A stretch of DNA of 64,000 nucleotides, from contig NZ_CAJFDC010000007.1 in assembly GCF_904067045.1 (NCBI RefSeq), positions 248,001 through 312,000 of the forward strand, in the 5' to 3' direction. The notes under the pieces were generated by a model. That model saw only the letters and a program-made list of their open reading frames with translations, ran no database searches and was not told where the DNA came from. Of this stretch, positions 53,801 through 63,293 are shown in pieces; the first letter of the stretch is position 1; each line of letters begins with the position of its first letter. Both the position numbers and the translations under genes were made by a program. The stretch comes from Pseudomonas sp. FEN. Lineage in GTDB: Bacteria; Pseudomonadota; Gammaproteobacteria; Pseudomonadales; Pseudomonadaceae.

Positions 53801-54901
53801 TCAGATCCGGCCCTCGGGCGCATAGGGCGCCGGATCGATGATTGGCGCACGCTCCAGCAACAGATCGGCAAACAGCTGGCAGGAAGCCGGGGCCAGCACC
53901 AGCCCGTTGCGATAATGCCCGCAGTTCAGCCATAAGCCCTCGAACCCCGGCACCCGACCGATATAGGGAATGCCCTCGGGCGAGCCCGGCCGCAAGCCTG
54001 CCCAATGCCCCACCACCTCGGCCTCAGCCAGCGCCGGAATCAACTCGAGCGCCGAAGCCTTGAGACTTTCCAGTGCCGACAGCGTCGGTGTCTTGTCGAA
54101 CCCTTCATGCTCCAGGGTACTGCCCACCAGGATATGCCCGTCACGCCGTGGAATCGCATAACGGCCCTTGGCCAGGACCATGCTCGAAAGAAAGTCCGCC
54201 GCGCATTTGTAGAGAATCATCTGGCCCTTGACCGGCTCCACCGGCAGTGCCAGTCCCAGGCTGCCCAGCAACTCTCCACTCCAGGCGCCGGCCGCCAGCA
54301 CCACCTGATCGGCACGCAGCTCACCCGTGGCCGTGTGCACCCCCACTACGCGCTCGCCGTCACGGAGAAACCCGGCCACCTCGCACTGCTCGTGAATCGT
54401 TACATTGGGCAACGCCTGCAAGGCGGCCTTGAGGGACTTCACCAGGCGCGGGTTACGCACATTGGCGACATTGGCCATGTAGATCGCCCGGGAATAACCA
54501 TCGCCCAGTACCGGCACCGCGTCGTGTACCGCCGAGATATCCACCGCGCTCAGCGGCCGCTGTTCACGTCGGGCCCAGGCCAGAGCCTCGGCTTCGTCAT
54601 CCAGGTCGAGCCAGTACAGGCCGGTGGTATGCACCTCGGGATCGACCCCGGTGGCGGCGAACAGGCGCTCGCCCAGTTGTGGGTAGAAGTCCTGGGACCA
54701 ATGGGCCAATGCCGTGACCGCCGGACTGTAGCGCCACGGATACAGCGGGGAAACGATCCCGCCACCGGCCCAGGAGGACTCCAGGCCGAGACCGGAGCGG
54801 TCCAGCAGCGTCACTTGCCCGACCTCGGCGGCCAGATTGAATGCGCTCAGCAGGCCAATCACACCGCCGCCGACGATTATCACGTGTTGTTGCCCGGCCA
54901 T
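53801..54901 (-). CDS. thiO: Glycine oxidase ThiO (FAD-dependent)
   Basis: FAD enzyme of 366 aa that oxidises glycine to iminoglycine for the thiazole ring of thiamine; older annotation calls the neighbour gene a D-amino acid oxidase. The FAD Rossmann motif VIIVGGGVIGLLSAFNLA starts at residue 7, then the DAO-type LLDRSGLGLESSWAGGGIVS, and near the C-terminus GLRPGSPEGIPYIGR and NCGHYRNGLVLAP. ATG 54901 gives the normal N-terminus; the longer frame enters pilE spacing. It separates pilR from the minor-pilin operon, as in PAO1 (recalled). Confidence 0.9.
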   Translation of the reverse strand: MAGQQHVIIVGGGVIGLLSAFNLAAEVGQVTLLDRSGLGLESSWAGGGIVSPLYPWRYSPAVTALAHWSQDFYPQLGERLFAATGVDPEVHTTGLYWLDLDDEAEALAWARREQRPLSAVDISAVHDAVPVLGDGYSRAIYMANVANVRNPRLVKSLKAALQALPNVTIHEQCEVAGFLRDGERVVGVHTATGELRADQVVLAAGAWSGELLGSLGLALPVEPVKGQMILYKCAADFLSSMVLAKGRYAIPRRDGHILVGSTLEHEGFDKTPTLSALESLKASALELIPALAEAEVVGHWAGLRPGSPEGIPYIGRVPGFEGLWLNCGHYRNGLVLAPASCQLFADLLLERAPIIDPAPYAPEGRI

Positions 54902-54954
54902 CTCATCATCCAACCAGAAAAAGAAACAGGCGCCAGGATGCGCCCACAATAGCC

Positions 54955-55353
54955 TCAGCGTCCCCAACAGTCCTTGGTCGCCACACCTGCGCTGGCCCCG
55001 GGATTGGTGCGCGCGCCGGCATTGTTGATACTAAACCCACCACACTTGTCACCGACCATCATCGACCCGGGCGCCGCCGTCGCCGCCAGGGTGAAATCCG
55101 AGGCATTCAACGTTTGGGCAATCGTGTAATAGCTATTGCCGGCACTGACTGTCGCCCCCGAATAAGTACCGTTCTTCGAGTAGAACCGCTCAAGGTTCTG
55201 GGTCTGCTCGGACAACAACCCGGCGATCTCCGAACGATGGGTGCGCTTCACATACTCGGTGTAACTGGGATAGGCCACCGCCGCCAGGATAGCGACAATG
55301 GCGACGACGATCATGAGTTCGATCAAGGTAAAGCCTTTGGAGATTTTTTGCAT
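54955..55353 (-). CDS. pilE: Minor type IV pilin PilE
   Basis: Minor pilin of 132 aa, last gene of the operon fimU-pilV-pilW-pilX-pilY1-pilE. Leader MQKISKG is followed by [20 protein letters not shown] with Glu5, then [20 protein letters not shown] and the PilE-type FYSKNGTY motif. Two cysteines near the C-terminus (DKCGG and KDCWG) can form the usual disulfide. It initiates or decorates the pilus tip with the other minor pilins. The start lies 12 bases after the pilY1 stop, leaving no room for a pilY2 gene. Confidence 0.93.
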   Translation of the reverse strand: MQKISKGFTLIELMIVVAIVAILAAVAYPSYTEYVKRTHRSEIAGLLSEQTQNLERFYSKNGTYSGATVSAGNSYYTIAQTLNASDFTLAATAAPGSMMVGDKCGGFSINNAGARTNPGASAGVATKDCWGR

Positions 55354-55365
55354 ACGCCGCCTTCC

Positions 55366-58300
55366 CTATTGAATTTGTCGCCACATGATCCGCCGACTGC
55401 CACCACCACCCTTTTCCGCCATGGAGGTGATACCGCCACTGGAATCGCTGAAAATCTTGGCGGTGGAATGGTTGAGGATACTCGTCAGGTTCGGAATACC
55501 GACAGAAAAGATAAACCCGCTGGATTGCAGGTCGCTGGCATCGACCACGCCACTGCCGTTGGTGTCGAGCACCGGATAGCTGAGCATCTTGCCGGTAAAC
55601 GCATCCAGTTCCACTACCTTGCCGGTACCGAAGCTGACGCACGGATCGGTGGTATCGACCGCGGCCGTGGTGAAGATGATCCGACCAAGGGTGATCTGCG
55701 CCGGGTAGATCACCCGCTCGCCAGCCGCGACGTTGTTGTAGATCAGCGGCAGGTACCAGCCTTTTTGCGTCGGGTAAGTCACTGCATTGGTGCTGGTGGT
55801 GATGAACTGGGTACCGTTGGAGGTGAACACCCCGGTGATCGACTGGGCCTGCAAGTTGCTGACGGTCAATTGCCCACTGCTGCCGGCGGCATCCCAGACG
55901 GCATAGAAGCCTTGCAGGTCCTTGCTCAACTTGTCCGCGGTCTCGTTGAACTTGCCGGTGCCGAAAAATACCATCTTGCCCCCGACCGGGTTATCCGCCA
56001 GCAACGGCTGCGCGGTAATCGGCTGGGTGCTGGTACCCGGCGCGGTGAACAGCGGACTGCCGGCAAAGGCCAAGCCCCAGCTGGCAGACGAGGTGGCGCT
56101 AAGGTCGAATTTCCACATGCGCCCCTTGAGGTCGCCGCCGTAGGCGGCCTGCACCACATTTTGCGCATTCACGACCAACTTCACCGAGGACAGGCCGTTG
56201 GTGGTTTCGCTGGCGTTGACCACTATTTTGCTGATCAACGAACCATCGCGGATATCCACGACATACAAGGCCGCCACCCCGGAGTTACTGCCGTAGCCGT
56301 TGGCGATGAACGCCGCCCAACGGCCATCGGAGAGTTTCGCCACCTCGGGTTTGGCGTAAGCGTAGCCCAGGTCGTTGAAGGCGTTGCCGGTGTTCGGGGT
56401 GTCTGGCGCACGCATCTCCCAAAGCGCGTTGTACACATTACCGGCCGACGCATCATACAGTTGCACCGCATAAAAGGCCTTGCCGCCCGCCCCGACACCA
56501 CCCAGCGCGATGGTCTTCCAGGCACTATTGTTGAACTGGGCATCGTACACGCCCACCTGACCGTCATTGAGAAACTTGTGCCCGGTGCCATTGGCGTAGG
56601 CCGGGTCCGCGATGAAGTGCAGCGAAGGCAGCACGCTGGAAGGCATATAGGCGTAGAGCCGAGTCCCCTTGTTCGCGTCGATGACACTGAGGAAACCGTC
56701 GTTGCCATTGACCACCAGGCTGCTGTTCATGCCCGTGGCCTTGGTCGCCAGATAGCTGGTGTAGCTGGTATCGCCCACCAGATCGGAAGCCGTTTGCGCA
56801 GCGGGCAAGGCAGCGGCCAACGGCGAGTTGATAATATCGCCCAGCAACACGGTACGTGTCTTCAACCCGGTCTTGTTGGTGCCTTTGCTCCACTCCACCA
56901 GGTCGGAGCCCAAGATGCCCGTGGGCAGGTTCAAGTTGAGGGTGGCTTGCTGCGTTGCGGAGAAACCGCTGAATGCCAGACTGATCGCCGCGTTGCTGGT
57001 GGTATTCCAGGATTGGTATAGCGGCGCGGGAGTCGACCCCGGAAGGATAGTGCCGTCGGTACTCCAGTTGACCGCTGCCAGATTGACCGTGCCATTGCTG
57101 TTGAGGCCATAGGATTTGATCGTGCCACGCCAGTCCTTGGGGTCGTAAGCGGTCTGAAAATAACTCGTCCCGGTCCCCGTGAGCGCGGAACTGGACACGC
57201 CGCCGCCACCGGAACCGGCCTTGGAGGTGATATCGCTGAACGCCGACGCCAGCGCCGCATTCAAGCTGGCACTGTCGATGGCCTGGTAGGATTTGCCCTT
57301 GCCATAAGTAGCCGCATTGGCAAGCATCTGGTTATTGGCCGTGAGCCCCACGGTATAGGTAAACATGTTCTGCTTGAGAAAGTCGGGGCTGTCCCAGCTT
57401 TTCCCGGCCGCGTCGTTGCCCGCCGAACGCATATCGATGTCGTAGGCGAATTTGGCGATATCGTCCAGGTACAGGGTATCCCCCTCCTTGTCGCCAGTGG
57501 GGTTATTGCCGTCACTGATGCCATCCCAATTGGGCAGTGAGGGAGGCCCGCCCTGGGCCTGGGGATCGTCGGTCGGGAAGGTGCGGTCATAGGTCGGCAG
57601 ACCATCGGTGACCACCACGCCGTAGTTTTTCTGGCAGCGATACTGGATCGGGCTGGTATAGGTGCTGGGCGATGTATTGTAGTAAGGCGTCATGCCGCGG
57701 AAGTAACGGGTGATCTCGTAGTAGGTTTCGGCGAGGGGCGTGTTGGCAATCGAGCTCAACCCGGAGATGGAGGACAGCAGGTTCTTGTAGTTCGTATCGG
57801 CTTGGGCCTGCGTCACCGTGCCACTGACTGGCGACAGATCGCTGATCGGACGCACGATGTAGCCTCCCGGGCCTGGGTCGGAATAACTCGGCGGATTGAA
57901 GGTTGCCAGGCCAATACGCAGGTTGCGATTGTTGGTCACCAGCGACGACGCCACGCTACGCGCGACATTGATCCGATAGTCGGTGGGGATCGTCCCATCG
58001 GTGTAGTCCTTTTGCTGGGAGGTCATCTGGCTGATCAGATAATAAAGATATTTGTTGGAGATCCGCGTATTGCCGTTCCCCACTGGATCTGGCAGCTTCA
58101 GGCAGTAAACGCTCGCGTTTTTGCTGGTGGACAACGTGAAACCAAGGTAGCCGGGGTAGTTGGATGAGCAACTGCCCGGATACAGGTTGCCGATGAACTG
58201 GTTGTCACTGGTCATGTCCAGGGTTTGCAGGCTGCCGCAATTGGAATAGGAATAGCAGTTGTAAACCTGCAGGGGGACCTTCGTCTGATCGAAGCCGCTG

Positions 58301-58500
58301 GCCCAGATCAGGTTGTCCATGCTGCCGGAGTCATCCACCAGCAGCATCACGTTCGGCGCCACCGCCGCCGCGCTCAACAGCGGCGAATCCGAAGGCGTGA
58401 ACGCATACACCGGCGCGGCCAGATAAAGTCCGAGCAAGGCACCGATGAGCCGCCGCGACCACGCTGAAAAACGGTTTCCGTGGGCCTTAATACTTGGCAT
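55366..58500 (-). CDS. pilY1: Pilus tip adhesin / calcium-dependent regulator PilY1
   Basis: Large secreted adhesin at the pilus tip, 1044 aa. A signal peptide ends near PVYAFTP. The N-terminal half contains a von Willebrand A-like domain with the metal motif LLVDDSGSMDN (DxSxS). The C-terminal half is a beta-propeller with the calcium loop DTNGSGVVDASD near residues 1000-1010. ATG 58500 overlaps the pilX stop. Length is close to the usual 1000-1160. PilY1 links surface contact to PilS/SadC-type signalling in P. aeruginosa. The final 20 residues (SSGGITSMAEKGGGGSRRIM) are typical. Confidence 0.94.
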   Translation of the reverse strand: MPSIKAHGNRFSAWSRRLIGALLGLYLAAPVYAFTPSDSPLLSAAAVAPNVMLLVDDSGSMDNLIWASGFDQTKVPLQVYNCYSYSNCGSLQTLDMTSDNQFIGNLYPGSCSSNYPGYLGFTLSTSKNASVYCLKLPDPVGNGNTRISNKYLYYLISQMTSQQKDYTDGTIPTDYRINVARSVASSLVTNNRNLRIGLATFNPPSYSDPGPGGYIVRPISDLSPVSGTVTQAQADTNYKNLLSSISGLSSIANTPLAETYYEITRYFRGMTPYYNTSPSTYTSPIQYRCQKNYGVVVTDGLPTYDRTFPTDDPQAQGGPPSLPNWDGISDGNNPTGDKEGDTLYLDDIAKFAYDIDMRSAGNDAAGKSWDSPDFLKQNMFTYTVGLTANNQMLANAATYGKGKSYQAIDSASLNAALASAFSDITSKAGSGGGGVSSSALTGTGTSYFQTAYDPKDWRGTIKSYGLNSNGTVNLAAVNWSTDGTILPGSTPAPLYQSWNTTSNAAISLAFSGFSATQQATLNLNLPTGILGSDLVEWSKGTNKTGLKTRTVLLGDIINSPLAAALPAAQTASDLVGDTSYTSYLATKATGMNSSLVVNGNDGFLSVIDANKGTRLYAYMPSSVLPSLHFIADPAYANGTGHKFLNDGQVGVYDAQFNNSAWKTIALGGVGAGGKAFYAVQLYDASAGNVYNALWEMRAPDTPNTGNAFNDLGYAYAKPEVAKLSDGRWAAFIANGYGSNSGVAALYVVDIRDGSLISKIVVNASETTNGLSSVKLVVNAQNVVQAAYGGDLKGRMWKFDLSATSSASWGLAFAGSPLFTAPGTSTQPITAQPLLADNPVGGKMVFFGTGKFNETADKLSKDLQGFYAVWDAAGSSGQLTVSNLQAQSITGVFTSNGTQFITTSTNAVTYPTQKGWYLPLIYNNVAAGERVIYPAQITLGRIIFTTAAVDTTDPCVSFGTGKVVELDAFTGKMLSYPVLDTNGSGVVDASDLQSSGFIFSVGIPNLTSILNHSTAKIFSDSSGGITSMAEKGGGGSRRIMWRQIQ

Positions 58501-58981
58501 AGATACTCTCCACGATTGACCGCGAATTACCGTTGATCGCCACCGCCGTCACCCGGTACAAGGTCGCCGAGGTATTGCTTGGCACGTTCACCGCCGTCAT
58601 CGTGGTACCAAGGTTCTGTACCCCGTAGAAGCCACTGCCGGCCGCGATCCAATTTACTCCCGAGGTACCATTCGTTCCCGCGGCCGACACCGTGGCAGAC
58701 TCCGCCGGCGGCGCACAGGTGACATTGGTGGTACACACCGCCAGGACGTAGGTACTTTGCTCCACCGCGCTTTCACCGACGCGCAGCGCCGCCTCGGCAG
58801 TCTGGAACGAGCTGTTGCGGAAGGTCACGCTGCCGGCCATCTTCTCCTGCAACGTCGCGTTCTGCATGGAGGAAATGCCGATCAGGGTCAGCAACAACAG
58901 GAATATCAGACTGATCAGCAACGCCATGCCACGCTGCGGGCCGGGGCGCAAAGCACTGTATCTTCGGGGCGAGCACGTCAT
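58487..58981 (-). CDS. pilX: Minor pilin PilX
   Basis: Minor pilin of 164 aa. The leader is long and basic (MTCSPRRYSALRPGPQRG), followed by MALLISLIFLLLLTLIGISS and the segment NATLQEKMAGSVTFRNSSFQ that defines PilX. Note that the residue after the cleavage Gly is Met rather than Phe and position 5 is Ile in MALLI, as is usual for PilX, which generally lacks Glu5 in favour of a hydrophobic start. I chose ATG 58981, 11 bases after the pilW stop. Its stop overlaps the pilY1 start by 14 bases. Confidence 0.9.
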   Translation of the reverse strand: MTCSPRRYSALRPGPQRGMALLISLIFLLLLTLIGISSMQNATLQEKMAGSVTFRNSSFQTAEAALRVGESAVEQSTYVLAVCTTNVTCAPPAESATVSAAGTNGTSGVNWIAAGSGFYGVQNLGTTMTAVNVPSNTSATLYRVTAVAINGNSRSIVESIYAKY

Positions 58982-58992
58982 ACAAAATCCAC

Positions 58993-59703
58993 CTACTGGA
59001 GCCGGTTGCGCAGGGCCGCGACCACGCTGTATTGCTGATCGGCGACTTGACCATTGGGATCGTACAGCGTCATTTGCAGACGCACGCTGCGGATGGTCGC
59101 CGGGTCCGCGGGGTTGCTGCTGTAGGAGCTGACCGCGATATCGGTTGCGGACGTCGCGACGCCAAAGGAAACGGTGAAGGTCCGGACATTGCTCACCAAC
59201 CCGGCTGCTTGGCCGCCTCCGGTGGCGACGGTAATCTGGTTGTTGCTGAAGGCATAGATCTGCTTGCGCAAGGGAAAGGCCATTTGCCCGGCGGCCGGCA
59301 CGCCCGCGCCCTGAACCGCCGTCGCCGAACTGCGACAATCGGAGAGGATCGTCCAGGTCGGGGCTCCACCACTGCCGCCGATATCGGCGGTCACCAGCGT
59401 CAGGGTATTGCTGGCGCTGTTCCAGGTAATCGGCGTGGGGGCGATCGCCAGGAAGTCCGCCGCCGCCGAGGTATTGATAGCGCTGGTGGCCAGGCAGCCG
59501 AACATGCCGACCATGCGAATCTCCTGCACCATCTTGCTGAGGATGAAACGCGCATCCTCCTGCATGCCAGCGGCCTTGTTCTGGCTGAGGTAGGTACTTT
59601 TGGCGGCGACGAATATCTGGGTAATACCCAGTACGACGATCAACCCCAGGGTGATGGCGATCATCAGTTCGATCAGGCCGAAGCCCCGGCAGCGACGGTT
59701 CAT
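58993..59703 (-). CDS. pilW: Minor pilin PilW
   Basis: Minor pilin of 236 aa. Leader MNRRCRG precedes FGLIELMIAITLGLIVVLGI with Glu5, then the PilW region NKAAGMQEDARFILSKMVQE and IRMVGMFGC. It links the PilV/FimU and PilX parts of the tip complex. ATG at 59703 overlaps the pilV stop (ATGA). All family features are present. Confidence 0.94.
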   Translation of the reverse strand: MNRRCRGFGLIELMIAITLGLIVVLGITQIFVAAKSTYLSQNKAAGMQEDARFILSKMVQEIRMVGMFGCLATSAINTSAAADFLAIAPTPITWNSASNTLTLVTADIGGSGGAPTWTILSDCRSSATAVQGAGVPAAGQMAFPLRKQIYAFSNNQITVATGGGQAAGLVSNVRTFTVSFGVATSATDIAVSSYSSNPADPATIRSVRLQMTLYDPNGQVADQQYSVVAALRNRLQ

Positions 59704-60170
59704 GGCGTGGCTACCGGATCGACGGCAACGCGACTATTGAGTATGAAACTGACGGTCGGCGTCGTGTCGCTGGTCATATTGGCGGCCCGCTGGTCACTCC
59801 ATTTGATGGTGATAGTGATCGCCCGCCCATTCACGGCAATGATCCCATCCCCAGGAGCCCCGGCGAAATTACTGATATTGGTCTTGAAGTCATAGAGATC
59901 GGCATCCCGGGCCGCCGTCGAACCCGCCGTTGCCGTGACGCTTGCCACGCCGGCCAGGGAATAGTCCGCATCCGGGTTGGCGCGAATACGGTCCATCATG
60001 TCGTAGGCAATGAAACTGGCTTGGCTTCTCATCTTCGAACTGTCCGTGTAGATCAGCGCATTGAGCTGAATCGCCGCCGCCCCCAACAGGCCGACGGCGA
60101 GGATCAACACCGAGATCAGCACTTCCACCAGGGTCATCCCCGATTGCCTCGTGTTTTTTGTCCGCCGCAT
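59700..60170 (-). CDS. pilV: Minor pilin PilV
   Basis: Minor pilin of 156 aa. The leader MRRTKNTRQSG is followed by MTLVEVLISVLILAVGLLGA with Glu5 (Met at +1, as in PilV proteins), then AAIQLNALIYTDSSKMRSQA. ATG at 60170 shares a base with the fimU-like stop (TGATG). The longer open frame would place residues before a clear leader peptide. Confidence 0.93.
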   Translation of the reverse strand: MRRTKNTRQSGMTLVEVLISVLILAVGLLGAAAIQLNALIYTDSSKMRSQASFIAYDMMDRIRANPDADYSLAGVASVTATAGSTAARDADLYDFKTNISNFAGAPGDGIIAVNGRAITITIKWSDQRAANMTSDTTPTVSFILNSRVAVDPVATP

Positions 60171-60649
60171 CAGCAACTCCCGCCCAACAGAACCCGGCCA
60201 TTGAGACACACATTGATCACGCGGCTTTGTGCGCCCAGCGTATAGGTGAACACCACCGCGGAACCGGGGACAGACAAGCCGCCCAGGTTGTTGAAATCGA
60301 TGCTGGTGACGCCACTGGTCACCGCCAGGGTCGCCCCGCTGGTCATGGCCGCCACGACCCGAATGTACTTGGCCGGACTGGCGCCCTCGTCCGAGACCTG
60401 CAGCACGCCCAGGTCGGTGGTCCAGGCCGCATTGGCCGTGGTTGGCCGGATACGAATGGAAACACCACGGTTCATGGCCTCAAGGCGCGCGAAGTTCAGC
60501 CCACGAACCAGATCGCTGGCCTCGGTGTCGGCCTTGGAGCCCTGGATCGAACTGGTGAACGAGGGCAAGGCAATCGCCACCAGGATCGCGAAGACCGAGA
60601 GGGTGACCATCAATTCGACCAAGGTAAAACCGTGGGTACTGCGGCGCAT
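60170..60649 (-). CDS. fimU: Minor pilin FimU/GspH family
   Basis: Minor pilin of 159 aa, first gene of the operon. Leader MRRSTHG is followed by FTLVELMVTLSVFAILVAIA with Glu5, then LVRGLNFARLEAMNRGVSIRI, the GspH/FimT pattern. The C-terminus has a probable disulfide (CLNGRVLLGGSC). It is probably FimU by position before pilV; FimT and FimU are close paralogues, so the symbol is assigned by order. It is divergent from the FimT-like gene with a 133-bp spacer. Confidence 0.88.
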   Translation of the reverse strand: MRRSTHGFTLVELMVTLSVFAILVAIALPSFTSSIQGSKADTEASDLVRGLNFARLEAMNRGVSIRIRPTTANAAWTTDLGVLQVSDEGASPAKYIRVVAAMTSGATLAVTSGVTSIDFNNLGGLSVPGSAVVFTYTLGAQSRVINVCLNGRVLLGGSC

Positions 60650-60782
60650 GAGAAGTCCCTCGATACCATCGACTATAACTAGCGGTACAACCTAAAACAT
60701 TCTTCATCAAGACGTACGGTTGTTTTCCCAGGATCAGCGCCCGGATCGCGGCGCCGCACCCAATCTCCAGGAGGGAGCCCAG

Positions 60783-61328
60783 ATGGATCAGAAAGGATTC
60801 GGTCTTGTCCAGTTGCTGACAGGCATCGCCGTCATCGGCATTCTTGCCCGGTTCGCCAGTCCGGCGTTCAGTGAACTGATCGCCTCGCAGCGGCGTCAGG
60901 TCAGCGCCGACGAGCTAGCAAATGGCCTGCAACTGGCTAGAACCGAGGCGATACTACGCCAGCAGGATGTCGTTATGCATGCACTGGAAGAAGATTGGAG
61001 CCGAGGCTGGCGAATCATCCTCGACCGCAGCGGGCAAGGTCACCTGGACCCGGACAACCCAGTGCTGGTTGAACGACGCAGCCATGGACTGACACCGATC
61101 AAGGGCAACCGCTGGCTCAAGCAGTTCGTTCGCTTCACCGCGATCGGCTCGCTCAACCCGAACAACAGCACATCAATGGGCGGAACCCTGCATGTCTGCG
61201 CCAGGGACCAACCGGTCAGCCACCACCAGGTGATACTGGCGGCGACCGGCCGGATCAGGCTCGAGAAGCGGGAAATACCAGAGGCGCTCTGCGCCTCCAC
61301 AGGCTCAGAGCAACGAGCGAACGCGTAA
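60783..61328 (+). CDS. fimT: FimT-like pseudopilin lacking Glu5
   Basis: A 181-aa GspH/FimT-type protein on the opposite strand to the minor-pilin operon. Leader MDQKG precedes [20 protein letters not shown], so the normal Glu5 is Gln (GFGLVQLL instead of GFTLIEL). The helix then continues [20 protein letters not shown] and [20 protein letters not shown], the family pattern. A disulfide near the C-terminus (VCARD ... LCAST) is possible. FimT of other gamma-proteobacteria binds DNA for natural transformation; here the last third is longer and basic. Its end overlaps the ispH end by 24 bases, tail to tail. Confidence 0.82.
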   Translation: MDQKGFGLVQLLTGIAVIGILARFASPAFSELIASQRRQVSADELANGLQLARTEAILRQQDVVMHALEEDWSRGWRIILDRSGQGHLDPDNPVLVERRSHGLTPIKGNRWLKQFVRFTAIGSLNPNNSTSMGGTLHVCARDQPVSHHQVILAATGRIRLEKREIPEALCASTGSEQRANA

Positions 61329-62252
61329 TTCCTTGGGCATGGAGAACGTCACGTTCTCCTCACGCCCGGCCAGTTCATCGGCACCGCTCGCGCCCCAGGC
61401 CTGGAGCTGCTGGATCACCCCGCGCACCAGCACTTCCGGCGCCGAGGCACCGGCGGTGATGCCGATCCGTTCGACCCCCTCGAACCAGGCCCGCTGCAAG
61501 TCCTCAGCGCCGTCGATCAGGTAGGCCGGCGTCGACATGCGCTCGGCCAGCTCGCGCAGGCGATTGGAGTTGGAGCTGTTCGGGCTGCCCACCACCAACA
61601 CCACATCGCATTCGTCGGCCAGTTGCTTGACCGCATCCTGGCGGTTCTGCGTGGCATAGCAGATGTCGTCCTTGCGTGGCCCGCCAATGGCCGGGAAGCG
61701 CTCCCGCAGGGCATCGATGACACGGCTGGTGTCGTCCATGGACAAGGTGGTCTGGGTCACGAACGCCAGTTTTTCCGGGTGACGCACCTGCAGGGCGGCG
61801 ACGTCTTTCTCGTCCTCCACCAGGTAGATCGAACCGCCGTTGGCATCGTCGTACTGACCCATGGTGCCTTCGACTTCCGGGTGCCCGGCGTGGCCGATCA
61901 GGATGCATTCGCGACCATCGCGGCTGTAGCGCGCCACCTCGATATGCACCTTGGTCACCAGTGGGCAGGTCGCGTCGAATACCTTCAGGCCGCGACCGGC
62001 GGCCTCCGTGCGCACGGCCTGGGAAACGCCGTGGGCACTGAAGATAACGATCACGTCATCCGGAACCTGGTCCAGCTCTTCGACGAAGATGGCGCCACGG
62101 GCACGCAGGTCTTCGACGACAAATTTGTTGTGGACCACTTCATGGCGCACGTAGATCGGCGGGCCGAAGACTTCCAGGGCCCGGTTGACGATTTCGATGG
62201 CCCGGTCCACGCCGGCGCAGAAGCCACGGGGATTGGCGAGTTTGATGTGCAT
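61305..62252 (-). CDS. ispH: 4-Hydroxy-3-methylbut-2-enyl diphosphate reductase (IspH/LytB)
   Basis: Last enzyme of the MEP isoprenoid pathway, 315 aa, an Fe-S reductase. The three cluster cysteines are in [20 protein letters not shown] and the third near [10 protein letters not shown]. The catalytic Glu and substrate residues are in SNSNRLRE and VGITAGAS-like segment ([12 protein letters not shown]). ATG 62252 begins [10 protein letters not shown], the family start. It is last of the operon ileS-lspA-fkpB-ispH. Confidence 0.96.
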   Translation of the reverse strand: MHIKLANPRGFCAGVDRAIEIVNRALEVFGPPIYVRHEVVHNKFVVEDLRARGAIFVEELDQVPDDVIVIFSAHGVSQAVRTEAAGRGLKVFDATCPLVTKVHIEVARYSRDGRECILIGHAGHPEVEGTMGQYDDANGGSIYLVEDEKDVAALQVRHPEKLAFVTQTTLSMDDTSRVIDALRERFPAIGGPRKDDICYATQNRQDAVKQLADECDVVLVVGSPNSSNSNRLRELAERMSTPAYLIDGAEDLQRAWFEGVERIGITAGASAPEVLVRGVIQQLQAWGASGADELAGREENVTFSMPKELRVRSLL

Positions 62253-62308
62253 GCTGTGCCTCGTGTCTTGCGCGCAAGGGGTCGATCGTTGGACCGCTGG
62301 GGCGGTCT

Positions 62309-62328
62309 ATCGCGAGCAAGCTCGCGAT
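62309..62328. repeat. REP-like hairpin between fkpB and ispH
   Basis: ATCGCGAG-CAAG-CTCGCGAT, perfect eight-base stem, of the GCGAGcaagCTCGC type seen at 43892-43917. Confidence 0.7.
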
Positions 62329-62332
62329 GCTC

Positions 62333-62785
62333 TTAAAGCGCCTTGACCTCGATGATCTCGACATCGAAGGTCAGGGTCTTGCCCGCCAGTGGGTGGTTGA
62401 AGTCGACGGTCACCTCGGCGTCGTCGAAAGCCTTCACCACACCGGGCAGCTCGGTATTGGCCGCATCATTGAAGATCACCAGCAAACCTTCCGACAGTTC
62501 CATGTCCTGGAACTGCGAACGCGGGATGACCTGCACATTCTGCGGGTTCGGCTGGCCGAAGGCATTTTCCGGGGCCACGGTCAGGTTGCGCTTGTCGCCG
62601 GCCTTGAAGCCGAACAGCGCCACCTCGAAGCCCGGCAGCAGGTTGCCGTCACCGACCTTGAAGGTCGCCGGTGCCTTGTCGAAGGTACTGTCGACGGTAT
62701 CGCCGTTTTCCAGGCGCAAGGCAAAGTGCAAGGTGACCTGGGTGTTCTGACCGATGCGTTGCTCAGCCACTGCGAATTCAGTCAT
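62333..62785 (-). CDS. fkpB: FKBP-type peptidyl-prolyl isomerase FkpB/SlpA
   Basis: Prolyl isomerase-family protein, 150 aa, the SlyD-like group with an inserted chaperone flap. Motifs: VTLHFALRLENGDTVDSTFD at residues about 17-36, the insert-in-flap FGFKAGDKRNLTVAPENAFG, and NHPLAGKTLTFDVEIIEV near the end. It lacks the C-terminal metal-binding tail of SlyD, as FkpB does. ATG 62785 overlaps the lspA end by eight bases. Confidence 0.93.
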   Translation of the reverse strand: MTEFAVAEQRIGQNTQVTLHFALRLENGDTVDSTFDKAPATFKVGDGNLLPGFEVALFGFKAGDKRNLTVAPENAFGQPNPQNVQVIPRSQFQDMELSEGLLVIFNDAANTELPGVVKAFDDAEVTVDFNHPLAGKTLTFDVEIIEVKAL

Positions 62786-63293
62786 GAACGGGTTCTCCGG
62801 ACTTTTTACTTTTGAACATATCCAGCGCCAGCATCACCGCACCGACGCTGATGGCGCTGTCGGCAAAGTTGAACGCCGGGAAGTACCAGCGGTTCTGCCA
62901 GTGCACCAGGATGAAGTCGATCACATGGCCCAGGGCGATGCGGTCGTACAAGTTACCCAAAGCGCCACCGAGCACCAGGGCCAGGGCGATCGCCAGCCAG
63001 GTTTCGTTACGGCCCAGGCGCTTGAGCCAGACCACCAGCACGGCACTGACCACGACCGCGATCAGCGCGAACAGCCAGCGCTGCCAGCCGGAGCTTTCGG
63101 CCAGGAAGCTGAACGCCGCGCCAGTGTTGTAGGCCAGGGTCCAGCTGAAGTAATCGGGAATGATCACGATCTGCTGGTACAGGGTCAGCGAGCTTTCGAA
63201 GTGGAGCTTGCTGGCCTGGTCGATGACCAGGACCAGCACGCTCAACCACAACCAGCCCAGGCGGCCGAAACGGCCGGCACTGGCTTTAGGCAT
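62778..63293 (-). CDS. lspA: Prolipoprotein signal peptidase II (LspA)
   Basis: Inner-membrane aspartyl protease, 171 aa, four helices, that removes lipoprotein signal peptides (BamD is one substrate class). Conserved parts are [16 protein letters not shown], the catalytic Asp in GNLYDRI and the second in FNFADSAI. I start at ATG 63293 ([13 protein letters not shown]); the longer open frame lies within ileS. It overlaps the ileS stop by eight bases. Confidence 0.95.
   Translation of the reverse strand: MPKASAGRFGRLGWLWLSVLVLVIDQASKLHFESSLTLYQQIVIIPDYFSWTLAYNTGAAFSFLAESSGWQRWLFALIAVVVSAVLVVWLKRLGRNETWLAIALALVLGGALGNLYDRIALGHVIDFILVHWQNRWYFPAFNFADSAISVGAVMLALDMFKSKKSGEPVHD

Noticed and set aside
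58487..59338. Long pilX frame reaching into pilW
   Set aside because: Residues before the leader peptide are an out-of-frame reading of pilW; the start at 58981 fits the operon spacing.
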